A DNA stretch of 64,000 nucleotides from Afipia sp. (GTDB lineage Bacteria; Pseudomonadota; Alphaproteobacteria; Rhizobiales; Xanthobacteraceae). Positions 7,977 through 16,611 of the stretch are shown here, in pieces. Below the pieces are notes generated by a model that did no database searches, was not told the DNA's origin, and was given only the letters and a program-made list of their open reading frames with translations. The translations under genes were made by a program, and so were the position numbers. Position 1 is the stretch's first letter, and each line of letters starts with the position of its first letter. The stretch is taken from contig JAUSAX010000079.1 of the NCBI GenBank assembly GCA_030652315.1, positions 42,882-106,881 on the forward strand. Direction: 5' to 3'.

Positions 7977-8453
7977 CTATAGCCGTGGGTCAGGCTCGCG
8001 ATCCGATCCCGGCGACGCTTTCGACTCCGGCTGGTTGACGAGACTCTCGAGCACTTCGCCGACCATCGTGCCGTGCCCCGCATACTGCCGCTTGATGTCG
8101 GCGATATATGTCGTCGCGGCATTCAGTCGCTGCGCAAGCAGCGTCGCGACCAGCAGCGCCACCGCGGAATTCTCGCGCAGGAAACCGGCGCCGTCATCGA
8201 TTTGATAAACGGTGGAGCCGGTCGCGGCCCGGACCGTCCCGGTGTGCGGCTGACCGAGCAGCACCGACATTTCGCCGAGGATTGCGCCCGGCTCGGTGAC
8301 GATCGCGATGACGGTGTCACCTTTGAGGACTTCGAGTTCACCCTCGATCAGTATAAACAGATCGCCGGTGGTTTCGCCTTCCCGGATCAGCAATGTTTTC
8401 GCGGGAACATACGTTTCCGCCCGGCCGCTGCAATGTTCGAGAACCGCACGCAT
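7977..8453 (-). CDS. cyclic nucleotide-binding domain protein
   Basis: The product is 158 aa from ATG 8453; a longer frame to 8570 has a poor N-terminus. Residues about 15-120 form a CAP-type beta roll: the strand LLIREGETTGDLFILIEGELEV with its GE turn, then PGAILGEMSVLLGQPHTGTVRA, the phosphate-binding cassette region. There is no helix-turn-helix, so it is a stand-alone sensor rather than a Crp/Fnr transcription factor. The ligand could be cAMP or something else; the cassette Arg is replaced by HTGTV, so nucleotide binding is uncertain. It is divergent from the crotonase gene. Confidence 0.8.
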   Translation of the reverse strand: MRAVLEHCSGRAETYVPAKTLLIREGETTGDLFILIEGELEVLKGDTVIAIVTEPGAILGEMSVLLGQPHTGTVRAATGSTVYQIDDGAGFLRENSAVALLVATLLAQRLNAATTYIADIKRQYAGHGTMVGEVLESLVNQPESKASPGSDREPDPRL

Positions 8454-8622
8454 GGCTGCCTCACGCCGATGCGGCAAGGCTACGCGCGGCAGGCCGGAAC
8501 GTCCATCGCATAGTTGCATCCCGCTTGCGAAAATTGCCAGCGCTTCAGTCGCTGCGCTAGGGTGCGGCACCGTTCACGTCTGGCGTGAACACAAATCAAG
8601 ATAAGCTGGAGGATACGCGGCG

Positions 8623-9528
8623 ATGGCCCAGGCAAACTACGAACAGATCAAATACGAAGTTCAGGACAATATCCTGACCATCACGCTCAATCGTCCCGAC
8701 AAGATGAATGCGTTCACCCATGTCATGATGAACGAGCTGATCGACGCGTTCGACGCTGCGGATGCCGATGATAATGTGCGCGCCATCATCGTGACCGGCG
8801 CGGGCCGCGCATTCTGCGCGGGCGCGGACCTCTCCGAAGGCGGTGCGACGTTCGACCGCGCGGCGCGGCCGGATCGCAAAAGCGCGCCGCTGCGCCCGAA
8901 TGGCGAAGTCGAGTGGAGCGATGACGCAGTGCGTGACGGTGGCGGTCGCGTGACATTGCGGATTTTCAAATCGCTGAAGCCCGTGATCGGCGCGATCAAC
9001 GGCGCGGCTGTCGGTATCGGCGTCACCATGCAGCTTCCCATGGACATTCGAATCGCCTCGGTCGACGCGCGGTTCGGATTCGTGTTCGCGCGGCGCGGCA
9101 TCGTGCCGGAAGCGGCGTCGAGCTGGTTCCTGCCACGCCTCGTCGGCATCTCGCAGGCGCTGGAGTGGTGCTATTCGGGTCGTGTCTTCCCGGCACAAGA
9201 GGCCCTCGCCGGACGGCTCGTCAGCAAGGTTGTGCCCGCCGATGAATTGATGACCACCGCCCGCGCCATCGCCCGCGAGATCGTGGAGAATACGGCTCCG
9301 GTGTCGATCGCGCTGATCCGCCAGCAGATGTGGCGCATGCTCGGCGCGGACGATCCGATGGAAGCCCACAAGGTCGACAGCCGCGGAATCTATTCGCGCG
9401 GCCAGTCCGCCGACGTGCGCGAAGGCGTGATGTCGTTCCTCGAAAAGCGGCCAGCGAAGTTCGCGCAGACCGTGTCGAAGGACATGCCGTCGTATTTCCC
9501 GTGGTGGACCGAGCGGGAATACAAGTAG
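8623..9528 (+). CDS. enoyl-CoA hydratase/isomerase family protein
   Basis: The product is 301 aa with GGAGG ten bases before ATG 8623. The crotonase fold is shown by LNRPDKMNAF near residue 25, the oxyanion segment AFCAGADLS near residue 68, GAAVGIGVTMQLPMDIRIAS near residue 127 and FARRGIVPEAASSWFLPR near residue 150, with Glu in the usual catalytic place. It would hydrate or isomerise a 2-enoyl-CoA in fatty-acid or aromatic-acid degradation. An insertion between residues 75 and 110 makes it slightly longer than the 260-aa norm. Confidence 0.9.
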   Translation: MAQANYEQIKYEVQDNILTITLNRPDKMNAFTHVMMNELIDAFDAADADDNVRAIIVTGAGRAFCAGADLSEGGATFDRAARPDRKSAPLRPNGEVEWSDDAVRDGGGRVTLRIFKSLKPVIGAINGAAVGIGVTMQLPMDIRIASVDARFGFVFARRGIVPEAASSWFLPRLVGISQALEWCYSGRVFPAQEALAGRLVSKVVPADELMTTARAIAREIVENTAPVSIALIRQQMWRMLGADDPMEAHKVDSRGIYSRGQSADVREGVMSFLEKRPAKFAQTVSKDMPSYFPWWTEREYK

Positions 9529-9550
9529 GTATCCGCGATCTCTCACCCGT

Positions 9551-9625
9551 TATTGCGAGCGAAGCGAAGCAATTCAGAAAGCCAACGACTGGATTGCTTC
9601 GTCGCAAATGCTCCTCGCAATGACG
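9551..9625. repeat. intergenic palindromic repeat, family A
   Basis: Inverted arms of the type ATTGCGAGCGAAGCGAAGCA and its complement (TTGCTTCG...CTCGCAATGACG) flank a short spacer. The same element occurs at 11451-11530 and 20151-20240, always between genes. Confidence 0.85.
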
Positions 9626-9659
9626 AAGGTAAATCCCTGAGTTCCCCCACCCGACTGGC

Positions 9660-9708
9660 CAAATAAATTTGGGCCAGTCACCCTCCCCACAAGGGGGAGG
9701 GATAAGAG
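9660..9708. repeat. intergenic C/G-run repeat, family D
   Basis: CCTCCCC...GGGGGAGGG inverted element directly after the quinone reductase stop. Related copies lie at 13560-13620, 14438-14482 and 18083-18192. It may act as a terminator-like hairpin. Confidence 0.6.
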
Positions 9709-10686
9709 TTACCGCGTCGTCAGGACCACGCGCCCGATGGCGCGGCGGTCCATCAGCAACCGCATCGCCGCCGCATAATCTTCCAGCGGCAAGCGATGCG
9801 AGATGTTCGGACTGATGCGGCGCTCTTCCGCAAGGCGTGTCAGGTCCGCAAGGCGAACAACACCGAGCGAAGGGTCCTTGCGCACCGCCTCGCCGGCGCG
9901 CACGCCAAGCACGCTGGCGCCCTTGATCAGCACGAGATTGGTTTTCGCCACGCCGACGCCGCCGGTAAAGCCGATCACCAGCAGCCGCGCGCCCCACGCG
10001 ATGCAGCGTAGGCTCTCCTCGAAAATCTCGCCGCCCACCGGATCGAACACGACATCGACGCCGCGTCCTTCGGTGATGCGCTTGACGGCATTTTTGAACG
10101 GTTCGCGCCCATAGAGCACGCCGTGATCCGCGCCGCGCTGTTGCGCGACGGCGAGTTTTTCCTCGCTTGAGGCGCACGCGATCACGGTCGCGCCGAACAC
10201 TTTGCCGAGTTCGACAGCGGCCAGGCCCACGCCGCCGCCTGCGCCATGCACAAGCAGCACTTCGCCCGGCTCGATCTGCGCGCGATCCTTCAGCGCATGA
10301 TACGCCGTGCCGTGCGCGGCGAGGAACGTCGCGCCCTGCGCGTAGTCGAATGTTGACGGCAGCGGCGTGAGTTGATCGGGCGTGACGACAATTTCGTCGG
10401 CGTAGCAGCCGAATCGCGCCTTCACGATCACCCTGTCGCCGACGCGAACGCCATCGACGCCCGCGGCCTCGATCACCTCGCCGCCCGCCTCCATGCCCGG
10501 CGTGAACGGCAGCGGCGGCTTCAACTGATACTGTCCCGCCGCCATCAGGATGTCGGGGAAATTCAGTCCGGCCGCATGAATCGCGACGCGCACCTGCCCC
10601 GGCGCGAGAGTGGCACGCGGCACGTCTTCCAGCTTGAGGGATTCAGGCGGGCCAAGCTCGCGGCAGACAACGGCACGGGGCATCAA
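9709..10686 (-). CDS. NADPH:quinone oxidoreductase family protein
   Basis: The product is 325 aa. It belongs to the medium-chain dehydrogenase superfamily: a GroES-like N-terminal domain (residues 1-120, with AAGLNFPDILMAAGQY and GVRVGDRVIV) and a Rossmann domain with the NADPH loop GAGGGVGLAAVELG near residue 148. The zinc ligands of alcohol dehydrogenases are absent, which fits the QOR/zeta-crystallin branch that reduces quinones or enones with NADPH. Two adjacent Met codons (10686, 10683) are both possible starts. The 2-hydroxychromene isomerase-like gene upstream is separated from it by a repeat, so an operon is uncertain. Confidence 0.88.
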   Translation of the reverse strand: MMPRAVVCRELGPPESLKLEDVPRATLAPGQVRVAIHAAGLNFPDILMAAGQYQLKPPLPFTPGMEAGGEVIEAAGVDGVRVGDRVIVKARFGCYADEIVVTPDQLTPLPSTFDYAQGATFLAAHGTAYHALKDRAQIEPGEVLLVHGAGGGVGLAAVELGKVFGATVIACASSEEKLAVAQQRGADHGVLYGREPFKNAVKRITEGRGVDVVFDPVGGEIFEESLRCIAWGARLLVIGFTGGVGVAKTNLVLIKGASVLGVRAGEAVRKDPSLGVVRLADLTRLAEERRISPNISHRLPLEDYAAAMRLLMDRRAIGRVVLTTR

Positions 10687-10694
10687 TTTCTCCG

Positions 10695-10758
10695 CTCATT
10701 CCCGCGCACGCGGGAATCCAGTTCTTTGCCCTGGGTCCCCGCTTTCGCGGGGACGACC
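10695..10758. repeat. intergenic palindromic repeat, family C
   Basis: Two hairpins: TCATTCCCGC...GCGGGAA and GTCCCCGCTTTCGCGGGGAC. Similar elements occur at 13412-13533, 21116-21140 and 32988-33114. Confidence 0.8.
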
Positions 10759-10792
10759 GGAAATAACACGACCGTTCGCGCCGCAAACATGC

Positions 10793-11404
10793 TCACGCAG
10801 CCGCCTTCTTCCGCATCAGCGCGGCGCGGATCAGCGGCAGCCGGTCATTGCCGAAATACATATCGGTCTTGTCGAGATAGATCGTCGGCGAACCGAACGC
10901 GCCACGCGCAATCGCTTCATCGGTATTGGCCTTGAGCTGATCCTTCACGGACTGCTCGCCGATCCCTGCGAAGAACTTTGCCGGATCGAGGCCAACGCGC
11001 TCGCAGATCTTCGTCAGCACCTCGTCCTTGGACACGTCCTGATCGTCGCCCCAATACGACTCGAACACCGCCGTTGCGAACGGCAGCAGCTTGCCCTGGG
11101 TGTCTGCCCATATGCACCCGCGCATCGATTTCACCGCGTTTACCGGAAACACCGTCGGCGGCATCTTGATCTTGATATTCGCAAGCCGCGCCCAGTCGGC
11201 CATGTCTTTCGCCGTGTAGGCCTGCTTCGCGGGCACCGGATTGGCGCGCGTCTCGTACATCGTCTTGTTGACCGTGTTGAAGATGCCGCCGACCAGAATC
11301 GGCCGCCACGTGATCTCCGCGCCAAGTTCCTTCGCAAGCGGCTGGATGTTGGTGAACGCGAGATAGGTCCACGGGCTGGAACAGTCGAAGAAGAACTCGA
11401 TCAT
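10793..11404 (-). CDS. 2-hydroxychromene-2-carboxylate isomerase / DsbA-like (kappa GST family)
   Basis: The product is 203 aa. The thioredoxin-like N-terminus FFFDCSSPWTYLAF places Ser residues where DsbA has its Cys pair, as in HCCA isomerases and kappa-class GSTs, and the cis-Pro motif GSPTIYL is near residue 172. An inserted helical domain (residues 45-150) lies between them. Family members use glutathione to isomerise aromatic intermediates of naphthalene-type degradation; the real substrate here is unknown. It is followed by a GST gene in the same orientation upstream, fitting a glutathione-related pair. Confidence 0.88.
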   Translation of the reverse strand: MIEFFFDCSSPWTYLAFTNIQPLAKELGAEITWRPILVGGIFNTVNKTMYETRANPVPAKQAYTAKDMADWARLANIKIKMPPTVFPVNAVKSMRGCIWADTQGKLLPFATAVFESYWGDDQDVSKDEVLTKICERVGLDPAKFFAGIGEQSVKDQLKANTDEAIARGAFGSPTIYLDKTDMYFGNDRLPLIRAALMRKKAAA

Positions 11405-11450
11405 GATGGCGTTTCCTTATTTATTTTGACTTTTTCCCGATGAATTCATT

Positions 11451-11530
11451 CGTCATTGCGAACGAAGCGAAGCAGTCCAGCACGACATCGGAAAACTGGA
11501 TTGCTTCGTCGCTACGCTCCTCGCAATGAC
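11451..11530. repeat. intergenic palindromic repeat, family A
   Basis: CGTCATTGCGA and its complement TCGCAATGACG end an 80-base inverted element, between two minus-strand genes. See 9551-9625 for the family. Confidence 0.85.
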
Positions 11531-11539
11531 GGAACATTT

Positions 11540-12235
11540 CTATTGTGCCTGCTGCGCGGTCTTGCCGAACATGTTCTTGCGCTGCTCCTCGGTGAACGGC
11601 GTCTTGTCGAACTTGCCAACGGCAAGGCCCTTCTGCACCTCCGGCCGCGCACGCACGTCCGCGTACCAGCGCTTGATGTTCGGAAAGTCGTCGAGGGTAA
11701 AGCCCTGCGCCTTGTGGGTCATGGTCCACGGGAAGCTGGCGATGTCCGCGATGGAATACTCGTCGCCCGCGATGTAGGCGCCGGTCTTGCCGAGTTGCCG
11801 GTCGAGCACGGCATAGAGCCGCGAAGCCTCGTCGCGGTAGCGCTGGATCGCGTAGGGAATCTTGTCGGTCGCATAGAGCGCGAAGTGACCGTGCTGACCG
11901 AGCATCGGGCCGAGCCCGCCCATCTGCCACATCACCCACTGAATGACCTTGAAGCGGCCGCGCACGTCGTTCGGCAGAAAACGTCCGGTCTTCTCGGCGA
12001 GATAAATCAGGATCGCGCCGGTCTCGAACATCGGGATCGGCTCACCGCCGTCCGCAGGCGCGCGGTCGATGATCGCAGGGATGCGGTTGTTCGGGCTGAT
12101 CTTGAGGAACTCAGGCGCGAACTGCTCGCCGGTGCGGATGTTCACCGGGAACACCGTGTACGGCAGCCCCAGTTCTTCCAGCATGATCGAGATTTTCCAC
12201 CCGTTGGGTGTCGGCGCGTAATACAGTTCAATCAT
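11540..12235 (-). CDS. glutathione S-transferase family protein (YfcG/Ure2-like)
   Basis: The product is 231 aa from ATG 12235 (MIELYYAPTPNGWK); the longer frame adds 14 residues of poor quality. The N-terminal thioredoxin domain (1-85) includes PNGWKISIMLEELGLPY, the cis-Pro loop NNRIPAIID and the glutathione gamma-Glu motif FETGAILIYLAEK. The all-helical domain contains QVMWQMGGLGPMLGQHGHF. These features match the Nu/YfcG class, which often has disulfide reductase activity with two glutathione molecules. It lies head to head with the MetE-like gene. Confidence 0.9.
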   Translation of the reverse strand: MIELYYAPTPNGWKISIMLEELGLPYTVFPVNIRTGEQFAPEFLKISPNNRIPAIIDRAPADGGEPIPMFETGAILIYLAEKTGRFLPNDVRGRFKVIQWVMWQMGGLGPMLGQHGHFALYATDKIPYAIQRYRDEASRLYAVLDRQLGKTGAYIAGDEYSIADIASFPWTMTHKAQGFTLDDFPNIKRWYADVRARPEVQKGLAVGKFDKTPFTEEQRKNMFGKTAQQAQ

Positions 12236-12387
12236 GCCATGGTCCGTGTCTGGATGAGCGAGGCCGAATGGCCGCACGCAATCCTAGCGGCGTCTCCAGT
12301 CACATTCCATCCCGCAAGCGCGAACAGCTTGTATGCCATGGCCAGGACATGGCAGATAAGCGTGCAACCAGGAAGAACGGAAACGCC

Positions 12388-13410
12388 ATGCTGTTTCAAA
12401 CGACCATCGCCGGTTCGTTGCCGAAGCCCGAATGGCTGGCTGAGCCCAATACGCTGTGGGCGCCCTGGAAACTCAAAGGCGCGGAACTGGTCAACGCCAA
12501 GCGCGACGCCACCTTGCTCGCGGTGAAAATCCAGGAAGACGCCGGGATCGACCTCGTCACCGAAGGCGAACAGGCGCGGCAGCATTTCGTGCACGGCTTT
12601 CTCGAACGCGTTGACGGCATCGACTTCGCCCACAAGGTCGAAATGGGAATCCGGAAAGATCGCTACAAGGCGATGGTGCCGCAGGTCGTCGCGCCACTGA
12701 AGCTGAAAGGCCGTGTCCATGCCGACGAGGCGCAGGCCGCACGAGCGCATACCACGCGCAAACTGAAATTCACTCTGCCCGGCCCGATGACCATTATCGA
12801 CACTCTCGCCGACAGCTACTATGGCGACCGCGTCAAGATGGCATTCGCCTTCGCCGATCTGCTGAACGCCGAAGCCAAGGCATTGCAGGCCGACGGCGTC
12901 GATATGATCCAGTTCGACGAACCCGCCTTCAACGTGTTCATGGATGAGGTCAACGACTGGGGCATCGAGGCGCTGACGCGCGCCGCGCAGGGCCTCACCT
13001 GCCAGACGGCCGTTCACATCTGCTACGGCTACGGCATCAAGGCCAACACCGACTGGAAGGAATCGCTCGGCGCCGAGTGGCGGCAATACGAGCAGATTTT
13101 CCCCGCCATCGATGCAAGCCCGATCCAGCAGGTGGCCATCGAGTGCCGCAACTCCCATGTGCCGCTGGAGCTTCTCGCGCTGCTCAAGGGCAAGATCGTG
13201 CAGGCCGGTGTGATCGACGTCGCCAGCGATACGGTCGAGACGCCGGACGACGTCGTGAAGACGATTGAGGCCGTGATGAAATTCGTGCCGAAGGAAAATA
13301 TCGTCGCGACCACGAACTGCGGCATGGCGCCGATGCGGCGCGACATCGCGGAAGCCAAGCTGCGCGCGCTCGGCGCAGGCGCGAAGCTGGCGCGGCAGAA
13401 GCTGGGCTGA
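12388..13410 (+). CDS. MetE-like cobalamin-independent methionine synthase family protein
   Basis: The product is 340 aa from ATG 12388 (MLFQTT), a length usual for this single-barrel group; ATG 12349 is a possible longer start. It corresponds to the C-terminal barrel of MetE. Zinc and homocysteine ligands appear as His210-x-Cys212 (HICYGYG), Glu252 (IECRNS) and Cys311 (TTNCGMAP). FTLPGPMTIIDTL and MIQFDEPAF are further family motifs. The missing N-terminal MetE half means the methyl donor may not be 5-methyltetrahydrofolate; members of this group transfer methyl groups in other contexts. No cobalamin or SAM riboswitch is visible upstream. Confidence 0.88.
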   Translation: MLFQTTIAGSLPKPEWLAEPNTLWAPWKLKGAELVNAKRDATLLAVKIQEDAGIDLVTEGEQARQHFVHGFLERVDGIDFAHKVEMGIRKDRYKAMVPQVVAPLKLKGRVHADEAQAARAHTTRKLKFTLPGPMTIIDTLADSYYGDRVKMAFAFADLLNAEAKALQADGVDMIQFDEPAFNVFMDEVNDWGIEALTRAAQGLTCQTAVHICYGYGIKANTDWKESLGAEWRQYEQIFPAIDASPIQQVAIECRNSHVPLELLALLKGKIVQAGVIDVASDTVETPDDVVKTIEAVMKFVPKENIVATTNCGMAPMRRDIAEAKLRALGAGAKLARQKLG

Positions 13411-13411
13411 T

Positions 13412-13533
13412 TGGGTCGTCCCGGCGAAGGCCGGGACCCATCACCCCTGTCGTCGCAGGGAAACAGCGAAGCAAGCAACCCGCTTCTCATGATAGCGCGG
13501 TGGTTATGGGTCCCGGCCTTCGCCGGGACGACC
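13412..13533. repeat. intergenic palindromic repeat, family C variant
   Basis: Inverted pair GGGTCGTCCCGGCGAAGGCC...GGCCTTCGCCGGGACGACC with a 65-base spacer, just after the MetE-like gene. It may also act as a terminator. Confidence 0.8.
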
Positions 13534-13559
13534 ATCAGTTATCCAGCGCTACCCGTTGC

Positions 13560-13620
13560 CCTCGCCCCTCACCCGGATCGTTTCACGATCCGACCTCTCC
13601 CCGTAAACGGGGAGGGGTAA
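13560..13620. repeat. intergenic repeat, family D
   Basis: CCCCTCACCCGGATCG...CGATCCGACCTCTCCCC and GGGGAGGGGT form nested inverted arms between two convergent genes. Confidence 0.65.
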
Positions 13621-13632
13621 GGAAAGCGATAT

Positions 13633-14334
13633 CTATCCGCGCGCCAAATCCAGCAGCCGGTCCCTTACCGGAGTTGGCGGCCGCGAGCGCCCCGCGCCTC
13701 TTCGGCTCCGATATGTGACCATCGCGATGGTGATCCATGTCGCATGAAAAATGAGTCCGGCGAGCAGGACAAGCTGGCCGGGGATCGGTCCGATCGCGGC
13801 CCGCGCAAACAGTTCTTGCAGCGAAGCGACGGGCTCCGGATGGATCAGAAGCTTCCCGAGATACGCCGTGACCTGGATCGCGAAAATCCAGCAGTAGTTG
13901 TTGCGAAGCCGCCGGCCGACCGCCTCGAGATAGCTGATGTGAAGGTTGGGCGCCTTGTAATCCTGATAGAGAATCTCGTTCCAGCCATTCGCGGTCTGAA
14001 CGCCCTCGCCCCTGAGGATCGGTCCGAAGAACTGGACTTCAAGCACGTGCGCCCGCATGCGCCAGAAATCGAAGAAGCGGTAACGCCGCGCTTCGATGAA
14101 CAGGAACGTGGCGACCAGAAGTCCCACCAGCACCAGCGGCAGAGGCGACGCGTGCTCGCTGCTGAACGTCAGCGACAGTGCGATGCCGGTGGTCAAGACC
14201 GCCCAGTTGGTCGTGGCATCGAGCCGGGTGCGCCAGACCGTACTGCGGTAAAGCTCGCCGCGATAAAGATGTGACAACGCGGTGATATCGGAGGAGTCGA
14301 ACGCACGTTTGTTTTCGATCATGCTCTCGGTCAT
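13633..14334 (-). CDS. DUF2270 predicted integral membrane protein
   Basis: The product is 233 aa from ATG 14334 (MTESMIENKR); in-frame Met codons further upstream look non-coding. After a soluble N-terminus (SSDITALSHLYRGELYRSTVWRTR in pieces) come two hydrophobic segments (residues about 55-95), an EARRYRFFDFWRMRA motif, and two more membrane spans near residues 150-170 and 185-210. This is the pattern of the DUF2270 family, whose function is not known. The tail is Arg/Pro-rich. Confidence 0.8.
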   Translation of the reverse strand: MTESMIENKRAFDSSDITALSHLYRGELYRSTVWRTRLDATTNWAVLTTGIALSLTFSSEHASPLPLVLVGLLVATFLFIEARRYRFFDFWRMRAHVLEVQFFGPILRGEGVQTANGWNEILYQDYKAPNLHISYLEAVGRRLRNNYCWIFAIQVTAYLGKLLIHPEPVASLQELFARAAIGPIPGQLVLLAGLIFHATWITIAMVTYRSRRGAGRSRPPTPVRDRLLDLARG

Positions 14335-14437
14335 TGTCCTGATCCTTCGCGTCCAGATCATCAACAATCTCACGATACGAGGTCGACCGGCAGGGTTCTA
14401 CTGCGTTCGGCTGTTGCGGCGCACTACGCCGCAACTC

Positions 14438-14482
14438 CTCTCCCTCTCCCCGCCTGCGGGGAGAAGGTTGGGGTGAGGGGTA
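14438..14482. repeat. intergenic repeat, family D
   Basis: CTCTCCCTCTCCCCGCCTGC then GGGGAGAAGG and GTGAGGGG, an imperfect inverted element upstream of the DUF2270 gene. Confidence 0.6.
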
Positions 14483-14515
14483 AACTTCATCGCCAGTGCT
14501 CGCCCCATACGCGTT

Positions 14516-14596
14516 CGTCATGGCCGGGCTTGTCCCGGCCATCCACGCCTTAAAGACCGTCCGACGTGGATCACCGGGACAAGCCCGGTGATGACG
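14516..14596. repeat. intergenic palindromic repeat, family B
   Basis: CGTCATGGCCGGGCTTGTCC...GGACAAGCCCGGTGATGACG arms around a short spacer. Related elements are at 19171-19264 and 28205-28292. Confidence 0.82.
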
Positions 14597-14634
14597 ACTG
14601 CACATGAAAAGGGATGCCGCGTCCGCTGGTCCCG

Positions 14635-15141
14635 TTACGCCGCCCCATCCCTGATCGGCGGCTGGAACGACAGCCCAGTGTCCCACGGAAAGAAAATCCA
14701 GGTGTCCTGCGAGACTTCCGTAATGAACGTATCGACCAGCGGCTTGCCCATCGGCTTGGCGTAGACCGCCGCGAGGTGCGCCTGCGGCACCAGATCGCGC
14801 ACGATGCGCGCGGTCTTGCCGGTATCGACCAGATCCTCGACCACCAGCAATCCCTTGCCGGTGCCGCCGCCGAGCCGCGCCACAGCGTCGGAGATGCCTT
14901 TCAGCACGGTTGGCTCACCAACCTGCGAGGTATGATTGTAACTCGACACGCACAGCGTATCGATGACGCGAATGCCGAGTTCGCGCGCGATGACCGCCGC
15001 AGGCACGAGCCCGCCGCGCGTCACCGCGATCATGGCTTCGAACGGCCCCGCGCCATGGAGCCGCCACGCCAGCGCCCGTGCGTCGCGGTGAAACTGGTCC
15101 CACGACACCGGAAACGGCTTTCGCGCGCTTTCGTCATTCAT
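14635..15141 (-). CDS. gpt: xanthine phosphoribosyltransferase
   Basis: The product is 168 aa, the usual length. The phosphoribosyl-pyrophosphate loop [13 protein letters not shown] lies near residues 97-109, and the substrate-recognition region [11 protein letters not shown] is at the C-terminus, as in bacterial Gpt. [17 protein letters not shown] at the N-terminus is also characteristic. The enzyme makes XMP or GMP from xanthine or guanine and PRPP in purine salvage in the cytoplasm. It is followed on the same strand after a repeat by the DUF2270 gene and preceded by the thioesterase, 15 bases upstream, so it may be co-transcribed with the latter. Confidence 0.93.
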   Translation of the reverse strand: MNDESARKPFPVSWDQFHRDARALAWRLHGAGPFEAMIAVTRGGLVPAAVIARELGIRVIDTLCVSSYNHTSQVGEPTVLKGISDAVARLGGGTGKGLLVVEDLVDTGKTARIVRDLVPQAHLAAVYAKPMGKPLVDTFITEVSQDTWIFFPWDTGLSFQPPIRDGAA

Positions 15142-15156
15142 CGCGTGCGCTCCCGC

Positions 15157-15579
15157 TCATGACGCTATCTTTCGAAACATCGCCGTTGCCGTGGCGGTGG
15201 CAACGAGCTTGCCGTCCTGAAACAGTTCCGCGGCCAGATGGAAGATTTCCTTGCCGCGCATGGTGATGCGTCCCTTACCCGTGAGTTTGCCGATCCTGGC
15301 CGGGCGATGAAACTGGACATTCAGACCGAGCGTCGGCGCGAATTCGCCAAGCTTCATCGCGGTCGCAGAGGCAAGCCCCATCGTGTCGTCGAGCATCGCG
15401 GACAGGAAGCCGCCCTGCACGATCCCGATCGGATTGGCAAACTCCGGCTTTCCGTCGAACCCAAGCTCGACGGTATGCGCCGCGAGATCGTAGCCGATGA
15501 TTTCCAGCCCGAGCGTCTTGGCGCATTCCGGCGGCGGAAGCCGTCCGGCGACAATGGCGTCGAAGAATCCCTCGCTCAT
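15157..15579 (-). CDS. PaaI-family hotdog thioesterase
   Basis: The product is 140 aa from ATG 15579 (MSEGFF); the frame continues upstream but only as a shadow of the CinA-like gene. The hotdog fold is shown by PIGIVQGGFLSAMLDDTMG (about residues 50-68), where the HGG of classic members is QGG and Asp provides the likely catalytic acid, followed by TLGLNVQFHRPARIGKL. Such enzymes hydrolyse aryl- or acyl-CoA thioesters. The specific substrate is unknown. Confidence 0.88.
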   Translation of the reverse strand: MSEGFFDAIVAGRLPPPECAKTLGLEIIGYDLAAHTVELGFDGKPEFANPIGIVQGGFLSAMLDDTMGLASATAMKLGEFAPTLGLNVQFHRPARIGKLTGKGRITMRGKEIFHLAAELFQDGKLVATATATAMFRKIAS

Positions 15580-15619
15580 GACGTGACCTTCAAAAGCTTG
15601 GTTACAAAAGCGCCGGCGA

Positions 15620-16354
15620 TTATTTCGCGACCTTGAGGTTCGCCAGCATCGCTTCGACCTGCACCATCGCGGCCTTGAGCTTGGCTTCGTCGCGCGAGCG
15701 CACCACGATGTTCGTGTTCGGCTTGCCGTTCTCGTCCATGAACGGATAGCTGCCGATACCGGTGTCCGGGTTGGCTTCGGCAATCGTGCGCAGCGGACCG
15801 CCGATGTCGCCTTCCCGCGCGTTGGCCCGCACCGACTCCGACAGCATCCGCACACCGGACTTCAGCTTCGGCGAAATAATATCCATCATCGCCTGCATGA
15901 TCGACGGCACGCCCGCCATCACGATGACATTGCCGAGCTTGAAGCCAGGCGCGAGGATGGTCGCGCTCGAGATCAGCTCCGCCCCGTCCGGGATACGCGC
16001 CATCCGCAACCGTGCCTCATTCAGGTCCGCGCCGAAACGCTCCTCGAAGCGGGCTACCACCTCGGGATGGAGATCGATCTTGACCCCGAACGCCTTGGCC
16101 ACGCTGTCGGCGGTAATGTCGTCGTGGGTCGGCCCGATGCCGCCGGTGGTGAAGACGTAGGTATAGCGTTCACGCAGCGCGTCGAGCGCCTCGATGATCG
16201 AGTCTTCCTCGTCGGCCACGACCCGCACTTCCTTCAGGTCGATGCCGATGTTGGTCAGGTATTCGGCGATGAAGCCGATGTTCTTGTCCTTGGTGCGCCC
16301 GGACAGGATTTCATCGCCGATCACGAGAATGCCGGCGGTGACGATCTCACTCAT
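15620..16354 (-). CDS. CinA-type molybdopterin-binding domain protein
   Basis: The product is 244 aa from ATG 16354 (MSEIVTAG); an upstream extension to 16429 looks non-coding. The fold of MoeA/MogA/CinA is recognised by GILVIGDEILSGRTKDKN (residues 8-25) and the FTTGGIGPTHDDITADSVAKA loop in two parts near residues 69-90, with LAPGFKLGNVIVMAGVP downstream. The C-terminal nicotinamide-nucleotide deamidase domain of full CinA is missing, which is common in alphaproteobacteria. Roles proposed for the family include cleaning of damaged pyridine nucleotides. It lies 40 bases upstream of the thioesterase gene. Confidence 0.85.
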   Translation of the reverse strand: MSEIVTAGILVIGDEILSGRTKDKNIGFIAEYLTNIGIDLKEVRVVADEEDSIIEALDALRERYTYVFTTGGIGPTHDDITADSVAKAFGVKIDLHPEVVARFEERFGADLNEARLRMARIPDGAELISSATILAPGFKLGNVIVMAGVPSIMQAMMDIISPKLKSGVRMLSESVRANAREGDIGGPLRTIAEANPDTGIGSYPFMDENGKPNTNIVVRSRDEAKLKAAMVQVEAMLANLKVAK

Positions 16355-16611
16355 TTTGTCTCTCCTACCTGTCCCGGAGCGGACGTCCGGGGCCACCCAC
16401 AGGTACGCCAGGAACTTTGGCGCACACAACGCATTGAAGTCACGAGCTTTTGCCGCATCTCTGGGCAGCCGCCCGCTCGTTTTTCAGGCAGATCGACGCA
16501 AGGTGCTGCCAATTGCCCGCAGGCAATGCATATCGCGCTGGCCCAACCCTTGCTACCATCAGTTTGAGCGGCGGGACGGACAACTAGGACCTGAAAGAAG
16601 CGTACTGGTTT

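Noticed and set aside
8596..9546. A 316-aa minus-strand frame over the crotonase gene
   Set aside because: The composition is that of an antisense shadow (His/Arg-rich) and the crotonase motifs are clear on the other strand.
12236..12387. A SAM or cobalamin riboswitch before the MetE-like gene
   Set aside because: No B12-box or SAM-I/SAM-II conserved core could be found in the leader.
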